From Novosphingobium cyanobacteriorum (GTDB lineage: Bacteria; Pseudomonadota; Alphaproteobacteria; Sphingomonadales; Sphingomonadaceae), in NCBI RefSeq assembly GCF_029436685.1, contig NZ_JAROCY010000013.1:1-64000 (forward strand): a stretch of 64,000 nt of DNA, given 5' to 3'. A program made the translations under genes and the position numbers. The notes under the pieces were generated by a model. That model was given only the letters and a program-made list of their open reading frames with translations. It was not told the origin of the DNA and did no database searches. Shown in pieces: positions 38,121 through 47,502 of this stretch. The stretch's first letter is position 1. Each line of letters starts with the position of its first letter.

Positions 38121-40574
38121 ATGGGCAGGCAACCTAATTGCAGCCGCTGTGCGCGGATGGGACTTTTCGCGACGGCTGCGGCACTTGCCCTAGGCTGGGC
38201 TAACCCTGCATTGGCCCAGGACAGCAGTGCAGCCGAGCAGGCCCAGCAGGGCGATCAGACTTTCGGCGAAATTACCGTGACGGCCAACAAACGCGAGGAA
38301 AGCTCGCAACGAGTTCCAATCGCCATCACCGCGCTGAGCGGTACACAGCTTACCACCCTTGGCGTCACCAGCAGCGTCGATGTCGCCAAGCTGGCGCCCA
38401 GTGTATCGGTTGCAGGCAGCTTTGCCGGGCAGAGTTCGCAGTTTTCGATCCGGTCGGTCACGCAAAACGACTTCAACGACCACGTCGAAGCGCCGGTCGC
38501 GGTCTATATCGACGAAGGCTACGTTGCGTTGCAGCAAGGCCAAACTTTCGCGCTCTTCGACGTCGATCGGGTGGAAATCCTGAAAGGGCCGCAGGGTACG
38601 CTGTTCGGGCGGAACGCCACCGGCGGTCTGGTTCATTTTGTTACCAAGAAGCCGACCGACACGCTCGATGGTTTCATCTCCGCGGAATACGGCTCGTACA
38701 ACACCGTGCGGTTCGAAGGCGCGGTGGGCGGACCGCTCTCCAGCGGGATGTCAGCGCGGGCTTCAGGGTATTTTCATCGCAACGATGGCTGGATCAAAAA
38801 TCAGTATCCCCAGCAAACCTTTGTGCCTGCTGCGTTTCAGCCCAACCTCAACAACGCGCTTGGACTGACCACCAGTCTTCCCGGCCTGCAGAACAGCGGC
38901 GCGGACATGGGTGATGACAGCACCTGGGCACTGCGCGGACAACTCAAGTTTGATCTCGGCGAAGGCAACCTGCTGCTGACCGCCTTTGGCGGCGAGACAA
39001 AGTCGGCAACCGGTGCCTATCAGTCAGTGGCGACCATTGCCGTGCTTGATGCTGCAGGCAACCAAATCAATACGCTGGGCGTGTCGCCGACCAATGCCTA
39101 CGGCAATTTTCAGATGATCGGCCCCGGCAACGTCAACGTCGCCAGTCCCTCGGCCCCGGCAGTCTATGGTGGTTTGCGCCCTGTCGCAGGTGGCGACTTC
39201 TATGGCTATATCGACCCTGATGGTCGCGGCCCGATCACGTCGTCGGATTTTTCTGTTCCCGACGCCAACGTGGTGAAGACCTGGGGGGCTAACGCTAACC
39301 TCAAGCTGCCGCTCGGCGCGGTCAACTTCACTGCGATCAGCGACTTCAAGAAGTTCGACAAGAATTTCACCCTCGACCTTGAAGCCAGTCCTGCCAGCCA
39401 ATTCACCTACCTTGCCGAGGCACATGCCAAAAGCTTCACGCAGGAGCTTCGCCTCGACGGCGAAAGCGATGCAGTGAAGTGGGTAGCAGGCGCCTATTAC
39501 CTGCACATCGACAACCGTTCGATCAACGGGCTGGCAGCGATCGCCAACAGCGCGACCGGGTCCTATTTCAATCAGCCGCGCATCGTTGACCTGACCACCA
39601 ACAGCTACTCGTTGTTCGGTCAGGCCGATATCAAGCTGGCCCAGGACCTTACCCTTACCGCTGGGCTGCGTGGGACGCGCGAGAACAAGGATTTCGACTT
39701 CGAAGTTCGTTTCACGCCGAATATCGACCCGATCCACTGGAATCTCAACAATGCGGTCTTCGTGCCGGGCTTTACCCGCGCCCCCTACAGAAAATCGACC
39801 GGCGAAACGCTTTGGACCGGCAAGCTCGGGCTGAGCTGGCAGGCCAACCCGGGAACGCTGGTTTACGCCAGCATCAACCGCGGGGTGAAAGCCGGCAGTT
39901 TCAACTCGGGTGATGCGACCATAGCCGACGCGGTCATCCCCTACAAGGCCGAGGTCCTGTGGGCCTATGAGGCCGGTATCAAGACCGAGTTGCTCGACCG
40001 CAAGTTGCGCCTAAATCTCGGCGCTTACCACTACGACTACCAGGACTATCAGGCATCGCGCTGGCTCGGGCTGGCGAACCTTATCACCAACAATGATGCC
40101 GTGATCAATGGGGTCGAGGCCGAACTGACGCTCACCCCGACCCGCAACTTCACCATGAGGGTTGCAGCCGGCTATAACGATGCGACGGTAAAGGGCGTCG
40201 TCGTTGGCGGCGTACCACGCAATGTCCGGCCAACCTTTGCGCCGAAGTTCAATTTGTCAGCCTTTGCCCGTTACACCGTGCCCGAAGTTGCGGGCGGTGA
40301 TCTTTCATTCCAGCTCAGCCTGACCCACCAGTCATCGGCGTACCACAACCTTGCCAACTTCGATGCCGACCTGATGTCGGGCTACTCTCTTCTCGACGGG
40401 CGCGTCACCTGGGTGTCCACCGCCAGCGGATGGAAGATCGACGCCTTCGTCAACAACATCGCCAACAAGCACTACACCGTGGTCGGGTTCGACCTGGCGC
40501 AACTGTGCGGTTGCAATGAAGAGGCGCAGGGTAAGCCGCGCTGGTTCGGGGTAAGCCTGCGCAAGGATTTCTAA
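38121..40574 (+). CDS. TonB-dependent receptor of the island
   Basis: 817 aa from ATG 38121 behind GGGAGGGGA; the frame is open to 37962 but overlaps hyuA. The signal peptide ends near ANPALAQ (residue ~33). A TonB-box region FGEITVTANKREES, plug segment RVPIAITALSGTQL and EILKGPQGTLFGRNATGGLVHF follow, with a barrel ending VSLRKDF. It is the last gene of the AraC-HyuB-HyuA unit and is followed by a strong terminator. Uptake of the amide or a larger precursor is the likely job. Confidence 0.93.
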   Translation: MGRQPNCSRCARMGLFATAAALALGWANPALAQDSSAAEQAQQGDQTFGEITVTANKREESSQRVPIAITALSGTQLTTLGVTSSVDVAKLAPSVSVAGSFAGQSSQFSIRSVTQNDFNDHVEAPVAVYIDEGYVALQQGQTFALFDVDRVEILKGPQGTLFGRNATGGLVHFVTKKPTDTLDGFISAEYGSYNTVRFEGAVGGPLSSGMSARASGYFHRNDGWIKNQYPQQTFVPAAFQPNLNNALGLTTSLPGLQNSGADMGDDSTWALRGQLKFDLGEGNLLLTAFGGETKSATGAYQSVATIAVLDAAGNQINTLGVSPTNAYGNFQMIGPGNVNVASPSAPAVYGGLRPVAGGDFYGYIDPDGRGPITSSDFSVPDANVVKTWGANANLKLPLGAVNFTAISDFKKFDKNFTLDLEASPASQFTYLAEAHAKSFTQELRLDGESDAVKWVAGAYYLHIDNRSINGLAAIANSATGSYFNQPRIVDLTTNSYSLFGQADIKLAQDLTLTAGLRGTRENKDFDFEVRFTPNIDPIHWNLNNAVFVPGFTRAPYRKSTGETLWTGKLGLSWQANPGTLVYASINRGVKAGSFNSGDATIADAVIPYKAEVLWAYEAGIKTELLDRKLRLNLGAYHYDYQDYQASRWLGLANLITNNDAVINGVEAELTLTPTRNFTMRVAAGYNDATVKGVVVGGVPRNVRPTFAPKFNLSAFARYTVPEVAGGDLSFQLSLTHQSSAYHNLANFDADLMSGYSLLDGRVTWVSTASGWKIDAFVNNIANKHYTVVGFDLAQLCGCNEEAQGKPRWFGVSLRKDF

Positions 40575-40592
40575 GCCGATTTCCACCCACTC

Positions 40593-40627
40593 GGCCGCGC
40601 GTCATCTGGCGCGCGGCCAATTTTTTT
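40593..40627 (+). terminator. rho-independent terminator after the island TonB receptor
   Basis: A 9-bp perfect stem GGCCGCGCG / CGCGCGGCC (40593-40601, 40610-40618) with loop TCATCTGG is followed by AA and seven T. It lies 19 bp past the stop at 40574 and is a textbook terminator. The rest of the gap to 40931 shows no gene. Confidence 0.9.
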
Positions 40628-40931
40628 GCGCTTGACCCGTGATACGCCGCCTTTTTCTCGCTGATGCCACGGACAACTTTTCCGAAGGCAGGGTGTGTGA
40701 GAACTGCAACACAAGAATCGAAATAGGGCGTGTGAATCATAATGTCTTGCACCGGCGCGGTCAGTCCAATTGCCTCCCCAGGCTTCCATGGAGGTCCCAT
40801 ATCTTGCCAGCTTCGTAGGGACGCTGGTGTGGCATTGCCATTGAACAGAATTTTTCGGTCTTGCATCGCCACTAATTGTTCCTATTATGTTCTTACAGGA
40901 GGGGTTGAGCTGCCAATAGTGGAACTACCCC

Positions 40932-41162
40932 ATGTCGAATACCGAACGCATCATCCGCCTGAAAACTGTGCTGGCTCGCACGGGGCTTTCGCGCTCCACG
41001 CTTTATCGAAAGATCGCCGAGGGGACATTCCCCGCGCAGGTCAGGATCAGCATCCACGGTGCCGGTTGGCATGAGTCAGCTGTCAGCAGCTGGATTGCCG
41101 ATCCGGTTAGCTACGGCCGCATCCAACGTCACGCTGAGCGGATCAATCAGCCTGCGCTCTGA
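40932..41162 (+). CDS. AlpA-family regulator (excisionase-like)
   Basis: 76 aa. The MerR-like winged helix is typical: RLKTVLARTGLSRSTLYRKI, then FPAQVRIS and the Trp-containing end AGWHESAVSSWIAD. AlpA-type proteins activate P4-like integrases or act as excision directionality factors. The gene runs towards the integrase gene and overlaps its 3' end by 20 bp. Confidence 0.85.
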   Translation: MSNTERIIRLKTVLARTGLSRSTLYRKIAEGTFPAQVRISIHGAGWHESAVSSWIADPVSYGRIQRHAERINQPAL

Positions 41163-42387
41163 TTGCCTTGGTGGGTCCGGCCAGTTCAGCACTATCGAGA
41201 TAGCTGGACCACCAGGCCATCATTTCCCGGCGCTGCTTGAGATAGCGTGCCGAGTTGTAGGCTGCGCGAACGCCTCGCTGGACGTGGGCAAGCTGCATCT
41301 CGATCCAGTCGGGCTCGAAGAGGCCCGACTCGTTGAGGACAGTGCTGGCCAAGGCTCGGAAGCCATGAACGGTGGCCTTTCCGCGCAAGCCGATGCGGTA
41401 CATGACATCGAGCATCCTGTTCTCGCTGATCGTGCAGCTCTTGCTGCTTGCGACCGGGAACAGGTACTTGCCCAGCCGCTCGTTGCCGGCAGCGCGGAAC
41501 GGATTGGCCTTCTCAATCTGGTGTAGCAGCTGCACGGCCTGCGGGGAGAGCGGGACGACGTGCTCGGTGCGCATCTTCATACGGTTGGGTGGCAGGCGCC
41601 AGATCGGCTCTGTCGTGTCGAGACCTTCGAATTCGCTCCACTCCGCAAAGCGGGTTTCCTGCGTGCGCACCATGGTATGTATGGTCCAGCGCAGTGCTAG
41701 GTGGCTCATATCCTCGCCCTGATCCTGGTTCAGCCTCGCGAAGAACGCGGGAAGGTCCTTGGCCTCAACCTTGGTCCGGTGTTGGACCGGAGGCGGCTTC
41801 TTCATTGCCGGAGCAATGTCGCGGCTCGGATCGCTGCGACACTTGTCCATCGCGATCGCAAAGCGAAATACCTCGCTGCAATAGTTGCGCACCCGGTGAG
41901 CCATCTCGATCGCCCCGCGTGCCTCGATCTTGCGAAGCGCGACCAGCAGCATCTGCGGATCAATCTCGGCAATCGCTTCGTGACCGAGCGTAGGGAAGAT
42001 GTCCTCGCGCAGGCGGGTTTCGATGATTTTTGCATAACGAGGCGACCAGGCGCAGCGGCGTGCCTCGATCCATTCCATAGCGATGGTCTCGAAGGAGTTC
42101 TCGGACGCCGCTTTCAGTGCCTGCTTCGCAGCCTTCCTCACCGCTGAGGGATCGCGACCGGCAAGAAGATCGAGCTTGGCCTCATCGCGCCATTTGCGGG
42201 CATCGGCGAGTTTGACGAGAGGGTAGGGGCCTCCAGAGAGGAGCTTCTGCTTGCCATGGAATCGGTAGGCCAGCCGCCAGTGCTTGCTACCCTCCGGCGT
42301 GACGAGAATGAAAAGTCCGCCCCCATCCGACTTCTTGATCGGGCGAGGGCCAGGTTTCAGGGCGCGGATCGCTGTGTCGGTGAGCAT
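41143..42387 (-). CDS. int: P4-type tyrosine integrase of the island
   Basis: 414 aa. The N-terminal DUF4102 arm-binding domain reads LTDTAIRALKPGPRPIKKSD with GGGLFILVTPEGSKHW. Catalytic residues fit the family: Arg246 (RTQETRFAEW), His341-x-x-Arg344 (HGFRALAST), His368 (LAHVQ) and nucleophile Tyr382 (YNSARYL). The gene is complete, starts 172 bp from tRNA-Pro and reads away from it. It should catalyse integration and, with a directionality factor, excision between the 17-bp repeats. TTACCAA repeats lie between its start and the tRNA. Confidence 0.95.
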   Translation of the reverse strand: MLTDTAIRALKPGPRPIKKSDGGGLFILVTPEGSKHWRLAYRFHGKQKLLSGGPYPLVKLADARKWRDEAKLDLLAGRDPSAVRKAAKQALKAASENSFETIAMEWIEARRCAWSPRYAKIIETRLREDIFPTLGHEAIAEIDPQMLLVALRKIEARGAIEMAHRVRNYCSEVFRFAIAMDKCRSDPSRDIAPAMKKPPPVQHRTKVEAKDLPAFFARLNQDQGEDMSHLALRWTIHTMVRTQETRFAEWSEFEGLDTTEPIWRLPPNRMKMRTEHVVPLSPQAVQLLHQIEKANPFRAAGNERLGKYLFPVASSKSCTISENRMLDVMYRIGLRGKATVHGFRALASTVLNESGLFEPDWIEMQLAHVQRGVRAAYNSARYLKQRREMMAWWSSYLDSAELAGPTKAIRAQAD

Positions 42388-42388
42388 G

Positions 42389-42441
42389 TTGGTAACTGAA
42401 AAGACAGTACCACCTTACCAAGACGATTACCAGCTTACCAA
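42389..42441. promoter_or_regulatory. cluster of TTACCAA sites upstream of int
   Basis: CTTACCAA occurs twice, 20 bp apart (42414-42421, 42434-42441). A partial TTACCA lies between (42427-42432), and an inverted TTGGTAA next to the int start (42389-42395). Another TTACCAA is at 21583-21589 inside the left end. The layout suits integrase arm-type sites or autoregulatory sites. Confidence 0.5.
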
Positions 42442-42559
42442 CGGGCTGGCTTGGGATTGGATGAAGCTGGATGGGATCAATAACTGGCCATAAATTGCTG
42501 TAAATTAGCCATTTATGGGAAGAATAGAGATTTATCGGGAATGGCTGAAATCAGGTTTT

Positions 42560-42636
<77 letters not shown>

Positions 42637-42725
42637 ACCGGGGGCGTCCGGAGTGGTCCGGAGCGAGGCCGCGCATGGCACCGTGCGCGCGGCAAGTCAA
42701 TCGGACCGTGCGCTGCACCGGCTGG

Positions 42726-44876
42726 TTATCGCCGGACCAGCGTCCTGGTCGACGTGACGTGCCCCGCCAGCTCCTCGGGATAGAACCACACCGGGCGCAG
42801 GTCTCCCGCGGCATAGCGGGCGGTCTGATCGGCAAAGTGGGGGGAGGCGGGATCGCCGCTTTCGCCGCCGGCGCTGACCGCCACGGCGCGCAGGCGCGGC
42901 CCGAACTCCACCGCCGCGACAAAGGAATTGCCCCGGCTGCCGTAATAGCGCTTCGTGCCGGGATAGCGCTGCGCGCCGAAGGCGGCGAGCGAGCCCCATG
43001 TCGCGGCGGTGAAGGGGATCGCCGTGCTCGGCTTCGCATCGTCATAGGTGAGGTCGATCGCGCCCGAGAGGCGCTGGAAGCGGTTGATCTCGCCCCACGG
43101 CACCTGCCAGCTGCCGAAGTCCGCCTGCAGCCGGTCCACCGCGGCGCGCAGGGCGGCGAGCTGCTGTTCGTCGCTCGCACGCGCGGTCAGCCAGTCCCAT
43201 TGTCCGATCTCGGCCGCTTCGGCCTCCTCCGCACCGACTTTCCACAGCGCTTCGCCCCAGAACACGGCGAGACTGGTGGCGGTGGACTGCGCGGACCAGC
43301 GCTTGTCCCAATCGCGCAGCAGCGCCACTGGGGCGTCAAGCGCCGGATCGGGATGGCGGGCATGGGCCGCCACCAGCCCCGGCACCATCTTGTCGAACGC
43401 CGGCAACCACGGGTCATAGGCTGCCTTGACCAGGCTATCGAGCGTAAAGGGGCTGCCTTCGGCCAGCACGCGTTCGGCATGCGGCCCGCGCGCGGTTTCG
43501 CCCACCTGGTCCATGTAGATGGGAAAGGCGCCGCGCACCGGGCTGTCGGCCCCCGCTGCGCGCCACGGCCAGTTGTTGACGTTGAAGGCCCAGCCGTTCT
43601 TCGGGTTCAGCACCTGCGGCAGTTGGGAAAGCGGGTGCAGCCCCTGCCAGTCGGTGCGCGGGTCGCTGCCATCCACCGGCCTGCGGTAATCGAAGCGCTG
43701 GTCACGCACCGGCATGAACTGCGGGTGGAGATAGGCGGTCTCGCCCTTGCTGTCGGCGAACAGGGTGTTGTTGCTGCTGTTCGCCTGCAGCGCGGCCACT
43801 TTCAGGAAATCGGCAAGATCGCGCGCCTTGGTGCGCAGGAAGCTTTGCTGCAGGGCCGGGATCGGCCGGTTCATCAGCGCGAAGGCGATCCACTTGCCCT
43901 CGCTTGCGCGCACGATCGGGCCGTGGTGGGTGGCATAAGTGGTGAAGGTCCGTTCGGCCAGCGTGCCATCGGCACCCCGCACCTTCAGCGTCACCTGTTT
44001 GGCCGTAACCGGGCGCAGCGCCTTGCCATAGCGATAGGCGGGCTCGCCGTTCGGCCCGGTCTCGATCGTCTCGGCAAATTCATCGACATTGTCGACGGTG
44101 CTCGATGTGTGCATCCACCCGGCCTGCGCATTGAAGCCCTGGTAGATGAAGAACTGCCCCCACGTGGCCGCGCCATAGACGTTGAGCCCTTCGTCGCTGG
44201 TCACCTGCTGTTCGGACCGGAAATAGAACGAGGTGTGCGGGTTGATCAGCAGCAGCGCGTGCCCATCCTTGCTGTGCGAAGGGGCAATGGCGATGCCGTT
44301 GGACCCTTGCGGATCGCGATAGTCGATGCCGCGCTCCAGATCGGTCATCGCCACCTTCCGCCCGCCATAGAACGCTTCGAGCTGGCTCAGCGGCACGCGC
44401 TCGATATCGCCGCCGATCGATCCTTCGGTGAAGCTCAGCGCCATCCACGGCTCCCACCGCGTGATCACCTTGGGCTTCACCTGCGGATGATCGGCGAGAT
44501 AGGCGTTGAGCCCAGCCGCCCAGGCATCCATCAGCCGCTTCAGCCATGCCGGGCTGCGCGCATAATCGGCCTGCAACTGCGCGGGATCGACCCACAGCCG
44601 CTGGCGCAGATCCTGCCACAGCGCGCTTTCGCCCTCAGCCTCGGCCAGCCGGCCCAGGCTGACAAGGTAATTGCGCTCTATGCGGGGAAAGTCGTCCTCT
44701 GCCTGCGCATAGATCATGCCATAGACGGCATCGGCATCGGTGCGCCCGTGGACATGGGCGATGCCCCAGGTGTCCCGCCTGATCGTGACGGTGCCGGCAT
44801 GGGCCGGAACCGTCGCCGCCATTGCAATCAACGCAATTCCCACCGCCAGACCCGGCCGCATCGCACTCTCCATCAC
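42726..44876 (-). CDS. exported penicillin/acyl-homoserine-lactone acylase family Ntn-hydrolase
   Basis: 716 aa. The signal peptide ends about residue 27 (TVPAHA), followed by the alpha-chain start GTVTIRRDTWGIAHVHGRTD. The autocatalytic nucleophile is Ser192 in DPQGSNGIAIAP, where cleavage frees the beta chain. NPHTSFYF, GAATWGQFFIYQGFN and the late NSSNNTLFADSKGETAY-type segments also match the family. Such periplasmic enzymes remove acyl chains from amides (beta-lactams, AHL signals, lipopeptides). The substrate is open. It is divergent from the CHAT-TPS unit and is the first gene right of the island. Confidence 0.88.
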   Translation of the reverse strand: MMESAMRPGLAVGIALIAMAATVPAHAGTVTIRRDTWGIAHVHGRTDADAVYGMIYAQAEDDFPRIERNYLVSLGRLAEAEGESALWQDLRQRLWVDPAQLQADYARSPAWLKRLMDAWAAGLNAYLADHPQVKPKVITRWEPWMALSFTEGSIGGDIERVPLSQLEAFYGGRKVAMTDLERGIDYRDPQGSNGIAIAPSHSKDGHALLLINPHTSFYFRSEQQVTSDEGLNVYGAATWGQFFIYQGFNAQAGWMHTSSTVDNVDEFAETIETGPNGEPAYRYGKALRPVTAKQVTLKVRGADGTLAERTFTTYATHHGPIVRASEGKWIAFALMNRPIPALQQSFLRTKARDLADFLKVAALQANSSNNTLFADSKGETAYLHPQFMPVRDQRFDYRRPVDGSDPRTDWQGLHPLSQLPQVLNPKNGWAFNVNNWPWRAAGADSPVRGAFPIYMDQVGETARGPHAERVLAEGSPFTLDSLVKAAYDPWLPAFDKMVPGLVAAHARHPDPALDAPVALLRDWDKRWSAQSTATSLAVFWGEALWKVGAEEAEAAEIGQWDWLTARASDEQQLAALRAAVDRLQADFGSWQVPWGEINRFQRLSGAIDLTYDDAKPSTAIPFTAATWGSLAAFGAQRYPGTKRYYGSRGNSFVAAVEFGPRLRAVAVSAGGESGDPASPHFADQTARYAAGDLRPVWFYPEELAGHVTSTRTLVRR

Positions 44877-45063
44877 GCTTTGATCGCCATGCTACGCCCG
44901 GCCATGATCAAGGCAAGACGGGGCGCGTGCGCCCGCAACAAAAAAGGCGCCGGGCGCTCTGTTCCAGCGCGGTTATGTTGCAATCGGAAGTGGAACCGAA
45001 AGCGCATTGCGTTCTCTCGGTTTCTGGTATGCTGCCTGCCGGGGGAACGTTTCCGGGGGCTTT

Positions 45064-47502
45064 ATGGATCGCTTGCCATGCGGGTTGGCCGATTGGCGTG
45101 CGCTGTTCGCCTGCGCCTGTGCGTCCCTGTGGCTGGCGGCGAACCCGGCCCATGCCGCCGAACCTTCAACCACGCCAATCGCCTTTTGCGGGGCTGCGGC
45201 GTCGAGCGAGGGCCTGGCGGGCCAGCCTGCGATCCCGGCCGATCTCCTGGCGCAAACAACCTCCACGGTCGAGGCGAACCTCGCCATGGCGGGCGACCCG
45301 ATCGTCGCGGCAGACCATGCCATCGCCCTGATCGCTTCGGCGCTGCGCCCCTATCCGGCAAGCGCCGGCGGTCTTTCGCCGGATGTCATGGCCGCCTTCT
45401 GCACCGCCGCAGGCGAGGCCTATCGCCTGGGCAAGGGGGGCAGCCCGCTGCAGGCGCGGCTGCTGCTCGGTCTGGCCTATCGGCTGGCTGGCAACGCCCA
45501 TCGCGATGATCTTGCCGCGCTGGCCGCCTATCGTCTCGGGCTGGTGGCGATGGACGGAGCGACGGCAGGCAGCCGGGGCGCACGCCGCGCCATGTTGCGC
45601 AGTCCCGATGCGCCACAACAGCAAGAAGGCGAAAAGACCGGCAGTTGCGGCCTGATCAGTGGCCCCGCCGCGCTGATGCCGCAGGGCGCTCTTGCCTCGG
45701 TCAATGCGCTATCATGCGCCATTGCCACGGCCCGGTCGGCGCAGGCGCTTGAAACCGGGGCGAAGGCGAGCCTGCGGCTTGCCCGCTACTGGCTGGATCA
45801 CGGGCGCCGCACGCCTGCGGACCAGCAGCACTCCCTTCGCGAGGCGGCCAAAGTCTCGCTGAATGCGCTGGGCGACGCGGCCCGCATTTCCCAGCCCGTC
45901 CTGCGCGCTGAAATGGTTGGCCGTCTGGCCGAGGCCGCGCTCGATACCGGCCTCGCCACGCAGGACCCGCGGCTGCGCGCGGCCATCGCGCAGCTGGACC
46001 GCGATGGCGCCGATGGCCCTTCGCGCGCGCAGGCCGGCGCCCTCAAGGCCCGGCTCACCCTGGCCGATGGCGATGCCGTGACGGCGCGTACGCTGTTGCG
46101 GCAGGCGATCATGCTGGAAAGCGGATCGGCCCTGCCGATGCGCCTGCCCGATTGGTACCTGTTGCTGGCCCAGGCCGATCCAGTGGGCCGCAGTGCGCAT
46201 CTCACCGCCGCGTTCCGCGCGCTCAACGCCGTGCGCCCGCTGCTGCCCCGCTTTGATGCGGCGACGGCGCAATCCAATTTTACCCTGCGCGTGCAGCCGG
46301 TGTTTGAAGCTTTGCTGGCGGATCGGCTGGCGGATGGCGCGGGCGATCCCGACGATCCCCTGCGTATCGCCGAGGCGCAGGGGCTGGTGGAAGAGTACCG
46401 TCAGGCCGAACTGCAGAGCGTGTTCGGCAGCGAATGCGTGGCCGCGCGCGCGCCGATCCGCCCCGCCGAACTACATGAGCACGAAGTTCTGCTCTATCCG
46501 GTGCTGCTGCCCGATCGCGTCCTTCTGATCTATGCGGTCGGCGGGGTGAGTGGCGATGGCGCGGCTCCCCGCTATCACCTTTTGGCGCAGAAGCCGGGCG
46601 TCGGTCGGTCCGACGTGATCGGGCTGGCCAATGCGATGACCGACTCCGTCAGCTATGGCGGCGACGACAGCTGGCGCGCTCCTGCGCGGCGGCTTTATGA
46701 CATTCTCGTCGCACCCGTCGCCGATAAGCTGGGGCCCGATGGCACGCTGGTTGTCATCCCCGATGGTCCGCTCAGCGCCCTGCCGTTCGCCGCGCTGCTG
46801 GATGAAAGGCAGCACTTCCTGATTGAACGGGCCACGGTCGGCACGGTGCCTTCGCTTGCCTATTCGCAGCCAGGCGCGCCATTGCGCGCGCAGCAGGCGG
46901 GCGTTGTCGCGGCGTCGCTGGCCAAGGAAGTCATCCTGCCGGTCGGCACGTTCCCCGCGCTCGCCGGCACGGGCGAGGAAGCCCGCTTTGCCGTGGTGGG
47001 GCTGAAGCACGGCCAGCTGATCGAGAATTTCCATCGCGCCGATCTGGTCCATGCGCTGGCCGCGCGGCAGACCGACGTGCTGCATCTTGCCACTCACGCC
47101 AGCTTCAATGGCCGTTCGGACCGGTCCTATATCGTGGCCGATGGCGAACAGATCCCGATAGCGGACCTGCGCAACCTGATCGCGCAGAACCAGGCACGGG
47201 GTGAACAGCTCGATCTGCTGGTGCTCAGCGCCTGCGAGACTGCCGTCGGGGACGATCAGGCCAGCCTCGGGCTGGCGGGCGCGGCGGTGCAATCGGGCGC
47301 GCGCAGCGTGCTGGCCTCGCTGTGGCAGGTGAACGATGCGGGCACCGCGCAGCTGATGAAGGCGTTCTATCAGGGCCTTGCCGCCGGCAAGGGCAAGGCC
47401 GCAGCGCTGCGCGACGCCCAGCGCCAGCTGATCGCGCAGGGGTTTGAACTGGCCGATCCCGGCGTGTGGTCGGCCTTCATCCTGCTCGGGGCGTGGCGGT
47501 GA
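45064..47502 (+). CDS. exported CHAT-domain (caspase-like) protein
   Basis: 812 aa from ATG 45064; the frame opens at 45007, but the later start places a standard signal peptide (ALFACACASLWLAANPAHAA). The middle is helical and repeat-like, about residues 100-480. The C-terminal ~300 residues are a CHAT domain with the catalytic dyad His678 (LHLATHASF) and Cys724 (LSACETAVGDD), then LWQVNDAGTAQLM. CHAT domains are cysteine proteases of the separase/caspase clan. The stop overlaps the next ATG (TGATG), coupling it to a two-partner-secretion pair, whose processing or control is a possible job. Confidence 0.9.
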   Translation: MDRLPCGLADWRALFACACASLWLAANPAHAAEPSTTPIAFCGAAASSEGLAGQPAIPADLLAQTTSTVEANLAMAGDPIVAADHAIALIASALRPYPASAGGLSPDVMAAFCTAAGEAYRLGKGGSPLQARLLLGLAYRLAGNAHRDDLAALAAYRLGLVAMDGATAGSRGARRAMLRSPDAPQQQEGEKTGSCGLISGPAALMPQGALASVNALSCAIATARSAQALETGAKASLRLARYWLDHGRRTPADQQHSLREAAKVSLNALGDAARISQPVLRAEMVGRLAEAALDTGLATQDPRLRAAIAQLDRDGADGPSRAQAGALKARLTLADGDAVTARTLLRQAIMLESGSALPMRLPDWYLLLAQADPVGRSAHLTAAFRALNAVRPLLPRFDAATAQSNFTLRVQPVFEALLADRLADGAGDPDDPLRIAEAQGLVEEYRQAELQSVFGSECVAARAPIRPAELHEHEVLLYPVLLPDRVLLIYAVGGVSGDGAAPRYHLLAQKPGVGRSDVIGLANAMTDSVSYGGDDSWRAPARRLYDILVAPVADKLGPDGTLVVIPDGPLSALPFAALLDERQHFLIERATVGTVPSLAYSQPGAPLRAQQAGVVAASLAKEVILPVGTFPALAGTGEEARFAVVGLKHGQLIENFHRADLVHALAARQTDVLHLATHASFNGRSDRSYIVADGEQIPIADLRNLIAQNQARGEQLDLLVLSACETAVGDDQASLGLAGAAVQSGARSVLASLWQVNDAGTAQLMKAFYQGLAAGKGKAAALRDAQRQLIAQGFELADPGVWSAFILLGAWR

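Noticed and set aside
42675..45509. A 944-codon open frame on the plus strand
   Set aside because: It is antisense to the whole acylase gene. Its content is Arg/Gly/Pro/His-rich with no domain, as expected for the mirror frame of a high-GC gene.
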